NCBI GenBank assembly: GCA_027578915.1
Contig: JANBTT010000048.1
Span: 1 to 64,000, forward strand
DNA from: Coemansia sp. RSA 1200
Lineage: Eukaryota; Kickxellomycota; Kickxellomycetes; Kickxellales; Kickxellaceae
Length of the DNA stretch: 64,000 nucleotides
Direction of reading: 5' to 3'
The translations under genes were made by a program, and so were the position numbers. Of the stretch, positions 47,780 through 56,894 are shown in pieces (positions within the stretch are counted from its first letter, which is position 1; every line of letters begins with the position of its first letter). The notes beneath the pieces are model-generated. The model made no database searches, was not told the DNA's origin, and worked only from the letters and a program-made list of their open reading frames with translations.

Positions 47780-49405
47780 ATGAGGTGAGTATCTCTTGTT
47801 TCCATGTAAATTGGATTGTGTCCTGAGGAGTACCACCACGCACAGATATGGAAAGTATTGCTGAACAATGCTTGGTATCTGGAACCAGTAACGACTGTCG
47901 TCCGTCCGGAGCACGTATAGGAGAATTTGGGAAGCAAACATTTTTTAAATTGTCTGTCGCATTCTCTTTTTGCTGTGGTTCTGAATGGTTCCGGCTGGCG
48001 CTACTGGTAAGGGTGTTTATGAAACGTTTTCTCTAACTTGAGATGGATCGTATATACCAGGGTCTTGTGTGTTGACCAGTCTTTGGTCAGGCAGGAACCC
48101 TGGTAACCCTTGGCTATGCGGGGTTATGGTCGTCGGTACTCGTGCAGGGCGGAGCTGGTGTTCTAGATGCGTGTTCTTTTGGCGCGCCTATGACACATAG
48201 TTCGCCTGCAAACATATACACGCAGGTTGTGTGCAGCCATTCTTGATGAAAAGAGGGGATGTTTCTGCAGCGGCTGTGGTGTGACTATGAGTATCCGATG
48301 TGCTGCTAAATTGTTGCTTTGCTATTCTGCGTGTTTTTCTTGTGCAAACACATTCGTTGTCCGATGAATGCCGATGCCTATATCCAAGTGTAGCGATAAG
48401 GTCCTTGCCCCCGAGACTATTCTGAAGCAGCGCAAGACTGCCCACAAGACTGCTGTTGAGAAGGCAGCAGCCGCTGCGGCCGCCAAGAAGGTATGTTCTA
48501 AGCACAAAATAAAGCTTTTTGTCAGTAAGCCAAAGTTTGATGCGTGTGTGTGGTGATGTTAACATTTTAGCTTTTGTGAGGGGTGTTGCACCCCCTATGA
48601 ATGTTGCTAAACTTTTTTAACCATCTTTCGGGGCTGAGCACATACAGTCATGCTTTGGGTACTGTAACCTGATCAGCATTCAGCAATCGCGAATCGTTGC
48701 ATGCAAAAGAGCACGGTGTACTAATTAATTGGCTTTGTATTGCTCATATTTGCGATGTCTTTTATTTACCCATTTTAGCAGCGCAGCCAGAAGCGCCAGG
48801 TTATTTTCAAGCGTGCTGAGCAGTACGTGAAGGAGTACCGCCAGCTCGAGCGCGCCGAGGTCCGCCTCCGTCGCCAGGCCAAGCAGGCCGGTAGCTTCTA
48901 CGTTCCCGCGCAGCCCAAGCTTGCGTTTGTTGTTCGTACCAAGGGTATCAACAAGATCCCACCCAAGCCACGCAAGGTGCTGCAGCTTCTGCGTCTGCTC
49001 CAGATCAACAACGGTGTGTTCATCCGCCTGACCTACGCAACCACCCAGATGCTCCAGATCATCACACCCTATGCCGCCTGGGGTACTCCCAACCTCAAGA
49101 CCGTCAAGGAGCTGATCTACAAGCGCGGATACGCCAAGGTCAACAAGCAGCGTCTGCCAATCTCGGACAACCGCATCATCGAGGAGAGCCTCGGCAAGTA
49201 CGGAATTATTTGCATTGAGGATCTTGTGCACGAGATCTACACCGTCGGCCCCAACTTCAAGATTGCCAACAACTTCCTGTGGCCATTCAAGCTGTCGAAC
49301 CCTAACGGCGGCTGGGCCAAGCGCAAGGTCCGCCACTTCATTGAGGGTGGTGCTGTCGGCAACCGCGAGGGCAAGATCAACGCTCTGATCCGTCGCATGA
49401 ACTAG
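47780..49405 (+). CDS. RPL7: 60S ribosomal protein L7 (uL30), snoRNA host gene
   Basis: A 242-aa large-subunit protein encoded in three exons. Exon 1 is only 5 coding bases (47780-47784, ATGAG). Exon 2 (48394-48490) gives MSDKVLAPETILKQRKTA when joined. Exon 3 (48779-49405) holds QRSQKRQVIFKRAEQYVKEY through the uL30 domain (AFVVRTKGINKIPPKPRKVL, RLTYATTQMLQIITPYAAWG), ending LIRRMN. All junctions are in phase with GT...AG ends. Intron 1 is 609 nt (47785-48393). Intron 2 is 288 nt (48491-48778) and carries a C/D snoRNA. Yeast RPL7A and RPL7B also have two introns with a snoRNA in the second. Confidence 0.95.
48055..48105 (+). other. Strong hairpin in RPL7 intron 1
   Basis: An outer 9-bp perfect stem (TACCAGGGT with ACCCTGGTA), an internal loop, then an inner 6-bp perfect stem (TGACCA with TGGTCA) and a 5-nt loop. 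This looks like one arm of an H/ACA RNA, but no clear hinge or ACA box was found. Confidence 0.5.
48544..48645 (+). ncRNA. C/D box snoRNA of the snR39/snR39b/snR59 family, intronic in RPL7
   Basis: A 102-nt unit in RPL7 intron 2. Box C reads GTGATGT (48553-48559, one mismatch to RUGAUGA). Box D CTGA is at 48634-48637. GTGTGTGT before box C and GCACATAC after box D form an 8-bp terminal stem with two G-U pairs. The guide ACCATCTTTCGGGG directly before box D is complementary to the large-subunit rRNA segment CCCGAAAGATGGT. The fifth base above box D faces the G that I count as yeast G805, the snR39b target; snR39/snR59 target the nearby A807. Yeast snR39 and snR59 lie in the second introns of RPL7A and RPL7B, so the host is conserved. 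The exact target base is inferred. Confidence 0.87.
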
Positions 49406-49573
49406 GACTCTGGATGCTTTTGCTCTTTTTTTTGCTATCTTTTTGAGTGTTTGCAGAATAAAAAATGAAACGCTATGTGAGCCGAGCAAATAGTGTGTGT
49501 GCTTTGGGATACTCGATCTGTTTTGTTATTTGTGTTTGTACATATAGGATGGAGGAAGAGACCTTGTCATCCA

Positions 49574-50869
49574 TCACTGCAGCTTTGAGAAGACGAGAGA
49601 CGCATTTGTGCCGCCGAATCCAAAGGAGTTTGTAAGCGCAGCATGGATCGGTCTTTCCTGAGCGCTGCGAGGAACGTAGTTCAGATCAAAGCCAGCGTCC
49701 ACATCGGCTTGGTCGAGGTTCAGCGTTGGCGGAGCTACGTTGTGCTTGACAGCAAGCACAGAGAATATGGCCTCCACGGCACCAGCCGCACCAAGAAGAT
49801 GGCCGGTTGCGCCCTTTGTTGAAGAAACAGCCAACTTCTGCGACCCGCTTGCAAACACAGCCTTTATCGCGTGGTTCTCAATAGCGTCGCCCAAAGGCGT
49901 TGAGGTGGCATGGGCATTGATGTAGCCGATGTCAGCGAGGCTGATGGTTGCATCCTTAATCGCACGACGCATCGCCCGTCTTGCTCCAGCACCATCTGGC
50001 GAGGGCGCAGTTATATGGAAGGCGTCGCCCGACAGGCCATATCCCTTGACCTCAGCGTAGATATGTGCGCCACGGGCCTTGGCATGCTCCAGCTCCTCAA
50101 GGACCAGAGCGCCGGCGCCCTCACCAATCACGAAACCGCTCCGGGCGACGTCAAACGGCCGCGATGCAGCCTCTGGCCGGTCATTGAAGCCAAGCGCGAG
50201 GGCCTTGATCTTGGAAAAGCCAGCAAGCGCAAGCGGCGTGATCGGGGCCTCCGATGCGCCTGCCAGCATGACGTCTGCGTCGCCGAATCTAATGAAGCGC
50301 ATGGCGTCGCCAACTGCGTGGGTGCCAGTGGTGCAGGCGGTGGAGACGGCGTGGTTGGGTCCGTAGAGTCCGTATCTGATGCTGATGCTGCCAGCTGCCA
50401 TGTTGCACAGGATCCTGGGCAGAAACATTGGGTTGACTCTTCGGGCCCCCTTTTCCACCAACTGCGTGTGGTTTTCAGTTATGTCGTCAAGCGATCCAAT
50501 CCCAGTACCATAGCACACGCCTGTGCGCTCGCGTTGTTCGTCCGTGGTCTTTGTCCATCCAGCATCGGAAAGCGCCTGGCTGGCAGCGCTCATGGCATAC
50601 TGCGTGAAGGGTGCCATGCGCTTTGCGTCTCCGGGCTCCATCCATTCCTGAGAGTCATACGCGCCATGCGCATACAATCCAGAGCGCGGAACAACGCCTG
50701 CTACCTGCGATGGGAGCTTGTCGTATCCGCACTCCGGATACTGAGCTACGAGGGAGCGTATCCCCGACTTTGCATTGAGAATATTCCTCCACGCGTGCTC
50801 GACTCCCACGCCAACCGGGGAGACTATGCCCAGTCCGGTAACTACAACCCTTCGAACGGATCCTCCCAT
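49574..50869 (-). CDS. CEM1: 3-oxoacyl-[ACP] synthase II, mitochondrial (CEM1-like)
   Basis: A 431-aa KASI/II-type condensing enzyme of mitochondrial type II fatty-acid synthesis, which supplies the lipoate precursor. RRVVVTGLGIVSPVGVG opens the thiolase fold. The nucleophile Cys is in STACTTGTHAVGDA (about 180), and the two His are in INAHATSTPLGD (about 321) and KGATGHLLGAAG (about 356). The C-terminal NSFGFGGTNASLV is the usual glycine-rich end. Length equals bacterial FabF with little room for a presequence, so import may use the basic N-terminus (SVRRVVV). Start ATG at 50869. Confidence 0.93.
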   Translation of the reverse strand: MGGSVRRVVVTGLGIVSPVGVGVEHAWRNILNAKSGIRSLVAQYPECGYDKLPSQVAGVVPRSGLYAHGAYDSQEWMEPGDAKRMAPFTQYAMSAASQALSDAGWTKTTDEQRERTGVCYGTGIGSLDDITENHTQLVEKGARRVNPMFLPRILCNMAAGSISIRYGLYGPNHAVSTACTTGTHAVGDAMRFIRFGDADVMLAGASEAPITPLALAGFSKIKALALGFNDRPEAASRPFDVARSGFVIGEGAGALVLEELEHAKARGAHIYAEVKGYGLSGDAFHITAPSPDGAGARRAMRRAIKDATISLADIGYINAHATSTPLGDAIENHAIKAVFASGSQKLAVSSTKGATGHLLGAAGAVEAIFSVLAVKHNVAPPTLNLDQADVDAGFDLNYVPRSAQERPIHAALTNSFGFGGTNASLVFSKLQ

Positions 50870-51070
50870 TAGCAGCGCCCTGGTCTACTGTGGTTCGGAA
50901 GAAAGGATGATGCGATTCTGGCGGCAATAGCTCAGTATTTCCGTAAATGTAGCGTGAAAGGAGGATCTTTGATTTAATACAACTTTTGGGCAACAAGCAG
51001 AAAAGAAAAAGGCGCACTTTTGCGGAGAAGTCGCGGCTTTAGATGGACAGAAACCTCGCTCTTGTCTCCT

Positions 51071-51700
51071 CTAAAAATCATCAAACTTTTTCTGGCGACC
51101 TGCTTTTCTGTGGGAATGCCGCATCTTGATCTCCTTGTTTCGCGCCTTCTCGGCCTTCTTCAGGCCCTCAACGCGCCGAATCGTCTCCTCGTCAGGGCCC
51201 TTTGGCAGCGTCGATGCACGTTCAAGCGATTCCCACACCTTATCGATACAGTCTTCGAGGTTATGCCGCTGTGATCTCGTCTTCTCCGACACCACAAGGT
51301 ACTCGCCCTTGCTGTTGATGCGCTTGGCCTCCAGCTGGCACAGGCGCACGCGGACAAACCTTGGGATCCACTTCTGGTCGTCCAGACTGAAGCGCATGAA
51401 GACCTTGGTATTGACCTTGTTGACATTCTGCCCACCCGCGCCGCCGCTGCGATGAAACGTGGTGGTGAATGTCTTGTATGGAATTAGATCGCGCGAGAAT
51501 GTTGCGCGGAACCTCTGGACTGCCTCAACATCCTCCTGCGAAATGTCGCTGCTTTTGGGATCTGTTCTGTACCAATGGTGCCCAAGAAAGATGGGACCGT
51601 GCACATGCCAGGGCGCGGCTGCTGCTGCTGCTGTTGTTGTTGCTGGTAGAGCTAGTGTGGCAGCAGATCTGGCGGCACTTGCAGCTACCGGAAAGAGCAT
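51071..51700 (-). CDS. ICT1/Pth4-like class I release-factor domain protein, mitochondrial
   Basis: A 209-aa protein (from MLFPVAAS) with a class I release-factor core: FHRSGGAGGQNVNKVNTKV (GGQ at about 92-94), then a basic C-terminal tail (RRVEGLKKAEKARNKEIKMRHSHRKAGRQKKFDDF). This matches ICT1/YaeJ/Pth4 peptidyl-tRNA hydrolases, which rescue stalled mitochondrial ribosomes. The Ala/Arg-rich N-terminus fits a presequence. The frame continues to an ATG at 51814, but that stretch comes from simple GACAT and GTGTCTGG repeats and looks like leader sequence. Downstream on the same strand is CEM1, another mitochondrial gene, 200 bp away. Confidence 0.86.
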   Translation of the reverse strand: MLFPVAASAARSAATLALPATTTAAAAAAPWHVHGPIFLGHHWYRTDPKSSDISQEDVEAVQRFRATFSRDLIPYKTFTTTFHRSGGAGGQNVNKVNTKVFMRFSLDDQKWIPRFVRVRLCQLEAKRINSKGEYLVVSEKTRSQRHNLEDCIDKVWESLERASTLPKGPDEETIRRVEGLKKAEKARNKEIKMRHSHRKAGRQKKFDDF

Positions 51701-52849
51701 CAGTGCAACAAACGAACGGAGCGTGTACCTGGGTGTCTGGGTGTCTGGGTATCGAGAAAGGCAGAAAGGATGGCGGGTGTACGAATGGCAGAATGACATG
51801 ACATGACACGACATGAATAGTCGGGCTGTGTGCTGCGGAGCTTGATCGAGGAGAGGAGGTGGAAAGTCAGCAGAGCACAGCAGCGCCTTCTAATTCTAAG
51901 CCTTGCCAGATGGCATTTTTTAGAAGCCAACGCACACTCATAATCCACAGCGTATGGGATTGTAGACGCAGCCAATCAGCGCACGCCGATGTCGACAGCA
52001 CCATCAGCATAGTGTGGGCACGTGAGCAAACACGCAAACACGGGGCAAGGCAGGCATTTTTGTGGGAGACGTGGAAGGCGGAGGATGGATGGGATGGGGC
52101 GACGAGTTGTTGAGTTGTTGGGTTCCTTTAATCCAGCCAGCCAGCCAGCCAAGCCAAGCCTTTAACTAACAGCGTCCGTTTGTTGTGCGCTGGCCAGCTG
52201 GTTCTTGTCTATTCCTCTTTTTCTTCTTTTGCCGACTTGTTTTTTCAATTCGCTTTTATTTACCACGCGTTTTTTTACATTCTGTTCCACAATCTTCTTT
52301 ATCATAATAGCCAGACAGTGCTCGTTGAAGGGATAATAGAAAAGGTATGGACTGGCCTTCTGTTGCTCATCTGCCGCGCTCATCTCGTGTATGTGTGGTT
52401 TGCTTTTCATTCGTGCCAGATGATGTGGATCTGTTGTGCTAAATCTCCAATTTCAAGCTCACAACCTCAGCGACGTTTTCCTTTTTATTCTTGACGAGCC
52501 CTGGGGTTGGCGGCAGAACCCCTCTTAGAACAGACGAAGGGGTTTTCTTTGGCCTTCCAATGTCTCTTCTTTCTTTTTTCCCCCTTTATGCCCGCATTCT
52601 GCATACTGGTGATTAAACCCTGTGGAATTTGCTCTTGCAGAAAAAAACACCTTGGCATCATGTTGCCTTTCATGCTAAGGAGCTTGCGGCTGAGCTTGTA
52701 CTTGTATGTGTGCCCTTGCTTTTTCATATTGCACGTACTAACGCCATTTTCACTTTTGACATGTGCTCTCTGCTTCTCTTATTCTCTCTTGCTCTGCGCC
52801 TCGACCAATTGATATCTGTTTGCTGGTGGCAGATAATAGAACTTTCAAA
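51701..52849. other. Intergenic region upstream of ARF1
   Basis: About 1.15 kb. It holds ACATG and GTGTCTGG simple repeats near 51730-51815, a CACGTG core at 52019-52024, a CCAG/CCAAG run at 52133-52160 and several pyrimidine-rich tracts ending in CAG (for example near 52640) that suggest a 5' UTR intron. No gene was recognised. Confidence 0.5.
52133..52160. repeat. CCAG/CCAAG tandem run upstream of ARF1
   Basis: CCAG repeated about five times followed by CCAAG twice, about 700 bp before the ARF1 start. Confidence 0.85.
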
Positions 52850-53395
52850 ATGGGACTCAACTTTTCCTCCATCTTTGACAGGATCCTGGGCAAGCAGGAG
52901 ATGCGCATCCTTATGGTTGGGCTGGATGCTGCAGGTAAAACCACGATCTTGTACAAGCTGAAGCTGGGCGAGATAGTCACCACGATTCCCACCATCGGAT
53001 TCAATGTCGAGACTGTCGAATACAAGAACATCAGCTTCACGGTGTGGGACGTCGGAGGTCAGGACAAAATTCGCCCGCTCTGGCGCCACTACTTCCAGAA
53101 CACGCAGGGAATCATCTTTGTTGTCGACAGCAACGATTTGGATCGTATGACCGAGGCTCGTGAGGAGCTGCAGCGCATGCTGAACGAGGACGAGCTCCGC
53201 AGCGCTGCGCTGCTTGTGTTTGCAAACAAGCAGGATCTCCCCAACGCTATGGATGGCGACCAGATCAGAGATGCGCTTGGTCTGCGCTCCCTCAAGACCC
53301 GCGAGTGCCAGATCCAGAGAACATGCGCAACAACGGGCGACGGCCTATACGAGGGCCTTGACTGGCTGTGCCTTACGCTCAAGAACAGCAGATGA
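52850..53395 (+). CDS. ARF1: ADP-ribosylation factor (ARF1-type small GTPase)
   Basis: A 181-aa ARF GTPase for Golgi vesicle coats and PI4-kinase recruitment. The N-terminal MGLNFSSIFDRILGK is the amphipathic helix with the Gly2 myristoylation site. P-loop GLDAAGKT (24-31), switch I IPTIGFNVETVEYKN, switch II WDVGGQDKIRPLWRHYF, NKQD (126-129) and the CAT motif (TCATTGDGLYEGLDWL) are all intact. Length is exactly that of ARF1-type proteins. Single coding exon. Confidence 0.96.
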   Translation: MGLNFSSIFDRILGKQEMRILMVGLDAAGKTTILYKLKLGEIVTTIPTIGFNVETVEYKNISFTVWDVGGQDKIRPLWRHYFQNTQGIIFVVDSNDLDRMTEAREELQRMLNEDELRSAALLVFANKQDLPNAMDGDQIRDALGLRSLKTRECQIQRTCATTGDGLYEGLDWLCLTLKNSR

Positions 53396-53863
53396 GCCCA
53401 GATTTAGTTGCGCTCCGCCTCCCTTGTCTTGTTGTTGCTTCTCGCCCGCTACTATGCGCCTGCTAGCCACTGCACAGATTGGGATGGTCTGTGGTAGCGC
53501 TCTCTTTATATTCTCCTTTTTCGTCGATTGCAATTTCGTTCTTTATTCCAACCCCAGGGCGCTTGGGCGTGTGTGTGTTTTTTTTTTGTTGCAACTTTTG
53601 GCGCTAGAAAAACTTCAGCATCTTTTATTCTTTTTCTCTGCATCGAGAGTACCTGCTATGCTATGCCATGGCATAGCAAAAAGCGCATACACCCCAAGAA
53701 TGGGTGCCCTTTCCACCATTCTCTATATAAAAGAAAACATCCTTTGTCAGTTCTGCGTGAAATGTATGTTGCCATTATTTCTGAAGTGAAAAAACAGAGC
53801 GAGTGGTGAAAAGTTCTAATGATCAAAAGACACCAACTATCACGGATAACGAGCTGGATGAAG
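53396..53863. other. Intergenic region between ARF1 and a convergent secreted-protein gene
   Basis: About 470 bp. It contains a TATGCCATGGCATA palindrome near 53662-53675 and a TATATAAAAG sequence near 53723. No gene was recognised. Confidence 0.45.
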
Positions 53864-54589
53864 CTAGAAGCGGCTCTGACTAACTGCCAACGCATACTCT
53901 ATCAGCTTTTCGATAGATGGAACAGGCATCTTTGATACAGCATCGTCGGCGCTTGAATGCAACGGCGGCTGTTGCTGAATCCCTTGCGCTGCCACAATAA
54001 GTCTCCTAAGCTGCTCTGGAGACAAGGATGACAAGACCGACAGAGCAGCAGTTTGCTGGGCGGTAAGAATTGGGCCGCCTGCGGACTGGACAGCAGGCAC
54101 TGGCGGCGGCAGCAGCTGTGGTTCGGATAACGGCCGTTTCCTAGCGGCCTTGTCATTGTTAGAGTTGATGACTATAGTTACGGGAGCATTTAGAATCGGC
54201 ATTATGTCGTTGTTGTTGCCACTAACCGCCGTGCCTGTGTTGTCGGTCATCTGCGTGTCGCCTGGATACTCAGTGCTCGAGTTGTCAATGTTGGTGCTGT
54301 CGTCAATCTGGGCAAAACTATTCCCAACAAGGTTATCTGCCTGCCTTTCCAGTGGTGCAGTGTCCACCCCTGCATCGGGCGGATCTGCCCAGACATCTGC
54401 TGCCCCAGATCCAGAGCCGCCATCAAAAGAGGGGTCGAACGATGCGTCAAGACCAGAGTCAAGAGCATCTCCCGAGTTTTCAGTAATCTCCGTCTGGCGC
54501 CTCTCGAGAACCGAACCTGGGAACGGCGCAGCCCGAGCAACGCCAAACAGCACAGCAAATACCACCGGCGAGAGATGTAAGTAGTACAT
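53864..54589 (-). CDS. Secreted or cell-surface protein, low complexity, function unknown
   Basis: A 241-aa protein starting with a signal peptide (MYYLHLSPVVFAVLFGVARA, cleavage likely after RAA). The mature chain is acidic and rich in Ser, Asp and Gly (DSGLDASFDPSFDGGSGSG), then Asn/Asp-rich. A possible dibasic KR lies in AARKRPLSE, followed by a Pro/Gln-rich helical C-terminus (LSVLSSLSPEQLRRLIVAAQ). No known domain was recognised. The start at 54589 is chosen for the signal peptide; the frame is open above it. Confidence 0.6.
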   Translation of the reverse strand: MYYLHLSPVVFAVLFGVARAAPFPGSVLERRQTEITENSGDALDSGLDASFDPSFDGGSGSGAADVWADPPDAGVDTAPLERQADNLVGNSFAQIDDSTNIDNSSTEYPGDTQMTDNTGTAVSGNNNDIMPILNAPVTIVINSNNDKAARKRPLSEPQLLPPPVPAVQSAGGPILTAQQTAALSVLSSLSPEQLRRLIVAAQGIQQQPPLHSSADDAVSKMPVPSIEKLIEYALAVSQSRF

Positions 54590-55046
54590 TAAACAAAAAA
54601 ACCTGAGGAAATAGTACGGGAGCCTGTGCAAATGTTGCTCTGGTATATTATAACATAAACAAGACAAGGAGGTGTAGAGAAACGACAGTTTCAGAGCACC
54701 ACCATGTACTGATACAAAAAAAGAAGATTTTGTATAGAGAGGCAGATTATTTGACAGCTAGTGGAGGACTATCACCGATGTGGCTTTCAGAGTCTAGCTG
54801 CAATAAATGCCGCTTGTGTATGTTTGGGTGAGTTTGTAGAGAGGGAGGGAGGAAATGGCGTAGGAGTTGAGAAAATATATAAAATATAAATATGAAGGGA
54901 AAACGTAACAGGACGATATATGACTAGGACATGGATAGGAATGCGTGAAGACGTGAAGGCGTGGCAAAAAAAGGAGTGAAGGTAGGACGGTCGATAGAAG
55001 AGGTGGACGGCGTTTGAAATGCTAGCGAAATAGGATTAAAGGAACC
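54590..55046. other. Intergenic region, A/G-rich
   Basis: About 460 bp of purine-rich sequence (plus strand), probably promoter of the gene at left. Nothing was recognised. Confidence 0.45.
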
Positions 55047-55379
55047 TCAAGAAGGGAAGTGTGTCGATGGCTGGGTCGAAACAAGCAAGCCATGTCGGCG
55101 CTTTCGGGACCGCAACAGTCTACAGACAGCAGAGCCTCGGGCTTCTGCGCTTTTAGGGACAGTCTGTGGCTGACTTTGTATTGAGACATGCCATTGTTTT
55201 TCTAACAAGCGTGTCATTGTCTCTACACGCTTCTGCATTGTTGTACGAACACGCTGTAGCCAATGACCATTGCTGCCATTGTTGACTGAGCAAAAAAGCA
55301 TGTCCAGGATAGGATATCTTCTCGCACATCTTTGCTGGTATTTGAGAAAGGCATCGTCCGCAAACCCTTGGAAGAGCAT
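55047..55379 (-). CDS. Hypothetical protein or exon (low confidence)
   Basis: A 110-codon frame from MLFQGFADDAFLKYQQ to THFPS with protein-like composition: helical NGHWLQRVRTTMQKRVETMTRLLEKQ, then a basic C-terminus RLLRSRKRRHG. I recognise no family. An upstream stop in frame means a longer protein would need a spliced exon, and none was found with confidence. It may be a small gene, a terminal exon or chance. Confidence 0.35.
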   Translation of the reverse strand: MLFQGFADDAFLKYQQRCARRYPILDMLFCSVNNGSNGHWLQRVRTTMQKRVETMTRLLEKQWHVSIQSQPQTVPKSAEARGSAVCRLLRSRKRRHGLLVSTQPSTHFPS

Positions 55380-55871
55380 GATCGGGTCTGCTCCACTACA
55401 CAAAGGTTCCGGTCGTACCCTTCAAGATGCAGCGCTAACTCGAGCTTTTTGCCATGCGAATGCAACAACTCAGCATATTGTGAAAGTAGGCAAGACTAAA
55501 CCAGCAGTTATAGCCAAAATAAAACACCCTGAATTTTCTAACCCTAGGTTTATTTAAATAACTGACATCAGCAACTGGAAAAACTAAAGCTGAACAGCAT
55601 CAGCTTTGAAGTGATGTCGCGTAGACTGGAACATATCACCTTAAAGCGTGCACCCAGAAGCGCTTGCTTCTTGTCACTGCTTTTATTTATTTTTATTTTT
55701 CCATTTCCTGTCTCTTTTTTATTTCCGACTTTTTGTAATTCCCCTCTGGCTAAATCAAAACGCCAGACTTTTTTTTCGCGATACTACTAGCAAAGAAAGG
55801 CGGGAAAGCAGGAAAGCAATAGCACGACCACATAACCACGAGCACAGCCTAGATAGCAGCCAGACGTGAAA
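55380..55871. other. Intergenic region upstream of NC2-alpha
   Basis: About 490 bp, T-rich on the plus strand near 55680-55730. No gene was recognised apart from antisense open frames. Confidence 0.4.
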
Positions 55872-56671
55872 ATGCGCAAAAAAGACAAGACCAAATTCCC
55901 TGTGGTAGGTATAGCAGAAGAGTACACCACCACTTGTAGCTAGTAACTGGGGTTTGTAAACCTTTGCTAGGCCCCAAGAGAGCGGCTGCATGCGAACGTG
56001 CTAGTAGAGAGAGTCGTTTCTGTCTCTGTGCTTCGACCTTGAGCTTGTCAAATTCACTTGGTGTAAACATTTTTACTTATCTCCATGACTAACCGTTGTT
56101 TCTGCTGCTTTTGCCTTATTGGGGGGAAGTTGTTTGGATATAGGCGCGTATAAAAAAGATCATGCAAATGGACGAGGAGGTTGGCAAGATGGCCCAGGCA
56201 ACACCGATTCTCATATCCAAGTCGCTGGAGCTGTTCATGCAGTCCATCATCGACGACGTAGCCAAACACGCACGTGTGTGCAATGCGCGGAAGATATCGA
56301 CTACGCACCTCAAGCGGTGCATCGAAAACACGGAGTGTTATGATTTTCTCAAAGACATTGTGGAGACGGTTGCCGACGACGGCGATGGCGGCGGCGTTGA
56401 GGCGTGTGTTGCGAAGGTAGCGGAGCTGGGCAACGCTGGCGGCCAGGATACACAGGCGCCCGATGTTCTGGGAGGCGGTGGCGGCGGCGCTCCGCTGTCG
56501 ATGATATTGGACGCCCCGCCAGCAGACCACGCGGCAGATCTGTCAGCATCTGGCGATGATATGGATGGTGATCCCGATTACACACAAAGATCATCAGCGT
56601 CTTCAGGCCGCGGACGAGGTCGAGGCGGCCGAAGCCGTGGGCGCCCACGACTCGTCGCTGACTCCTCGTAG
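55872..56671 (+). CDS. BUR6: Negative cofactor 2 alpha (Bur6/DRAP1), histone-fold protein
   Basis: A 186-aa subunit of NC2, which binds TBP on DNA and represses or redirects Pol II transcription. Exon 1 (55872-55904) encodes MRKKDKTKFPV. Exon 2 (56144-56671) continues ARIKKIMQMDEEVGKMA in phase 0 through a 239-nt intron (GTAGGT...ATATAG) with a GACTAAC branch-point-like sequence. The histone fold spans about residues 8-95 (ILISKSLELFMQSIIDD, RKISTTHLKRCIENTECYDFLKDIV). The Gly/Asp-rich tail ends in an RGRGRGGRSRGRP basic patch. Without exon 1 the essential first histone-fold helix would be truncated, so this model is preferred. Confidence 0.92.
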
Positions 56672-56894
56672 TGCCAGCACAACCCCTCCCTCCATCACCA
56701 CCACGCGCTTCTTCTTTCATTTACATACTTTGTTTCTTCTTTATCTGCTTCTTCTAGCCCATGCTTTATTAAAACTACTCCATCGCTATTACCCGAAAGT
56801 AGTAAGTGTGCAGCAGCACGCATGATAGCACAACGCAACGAAGGCAAAGAAAAAAGCGAGATTTCGAGTTGGCTCACAGGCTGCCACTTCTGGG

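Noticed and set aside
51701..51814. Upstream ATG codons (51799, 51814) as the start of the ICT1-like protein
   Set aside because: The added residues come from simple GACAT and GTGTCTGG repeats; MLFPVAAS at 51700 begins a better mitochondrial presequence. Not excluded.
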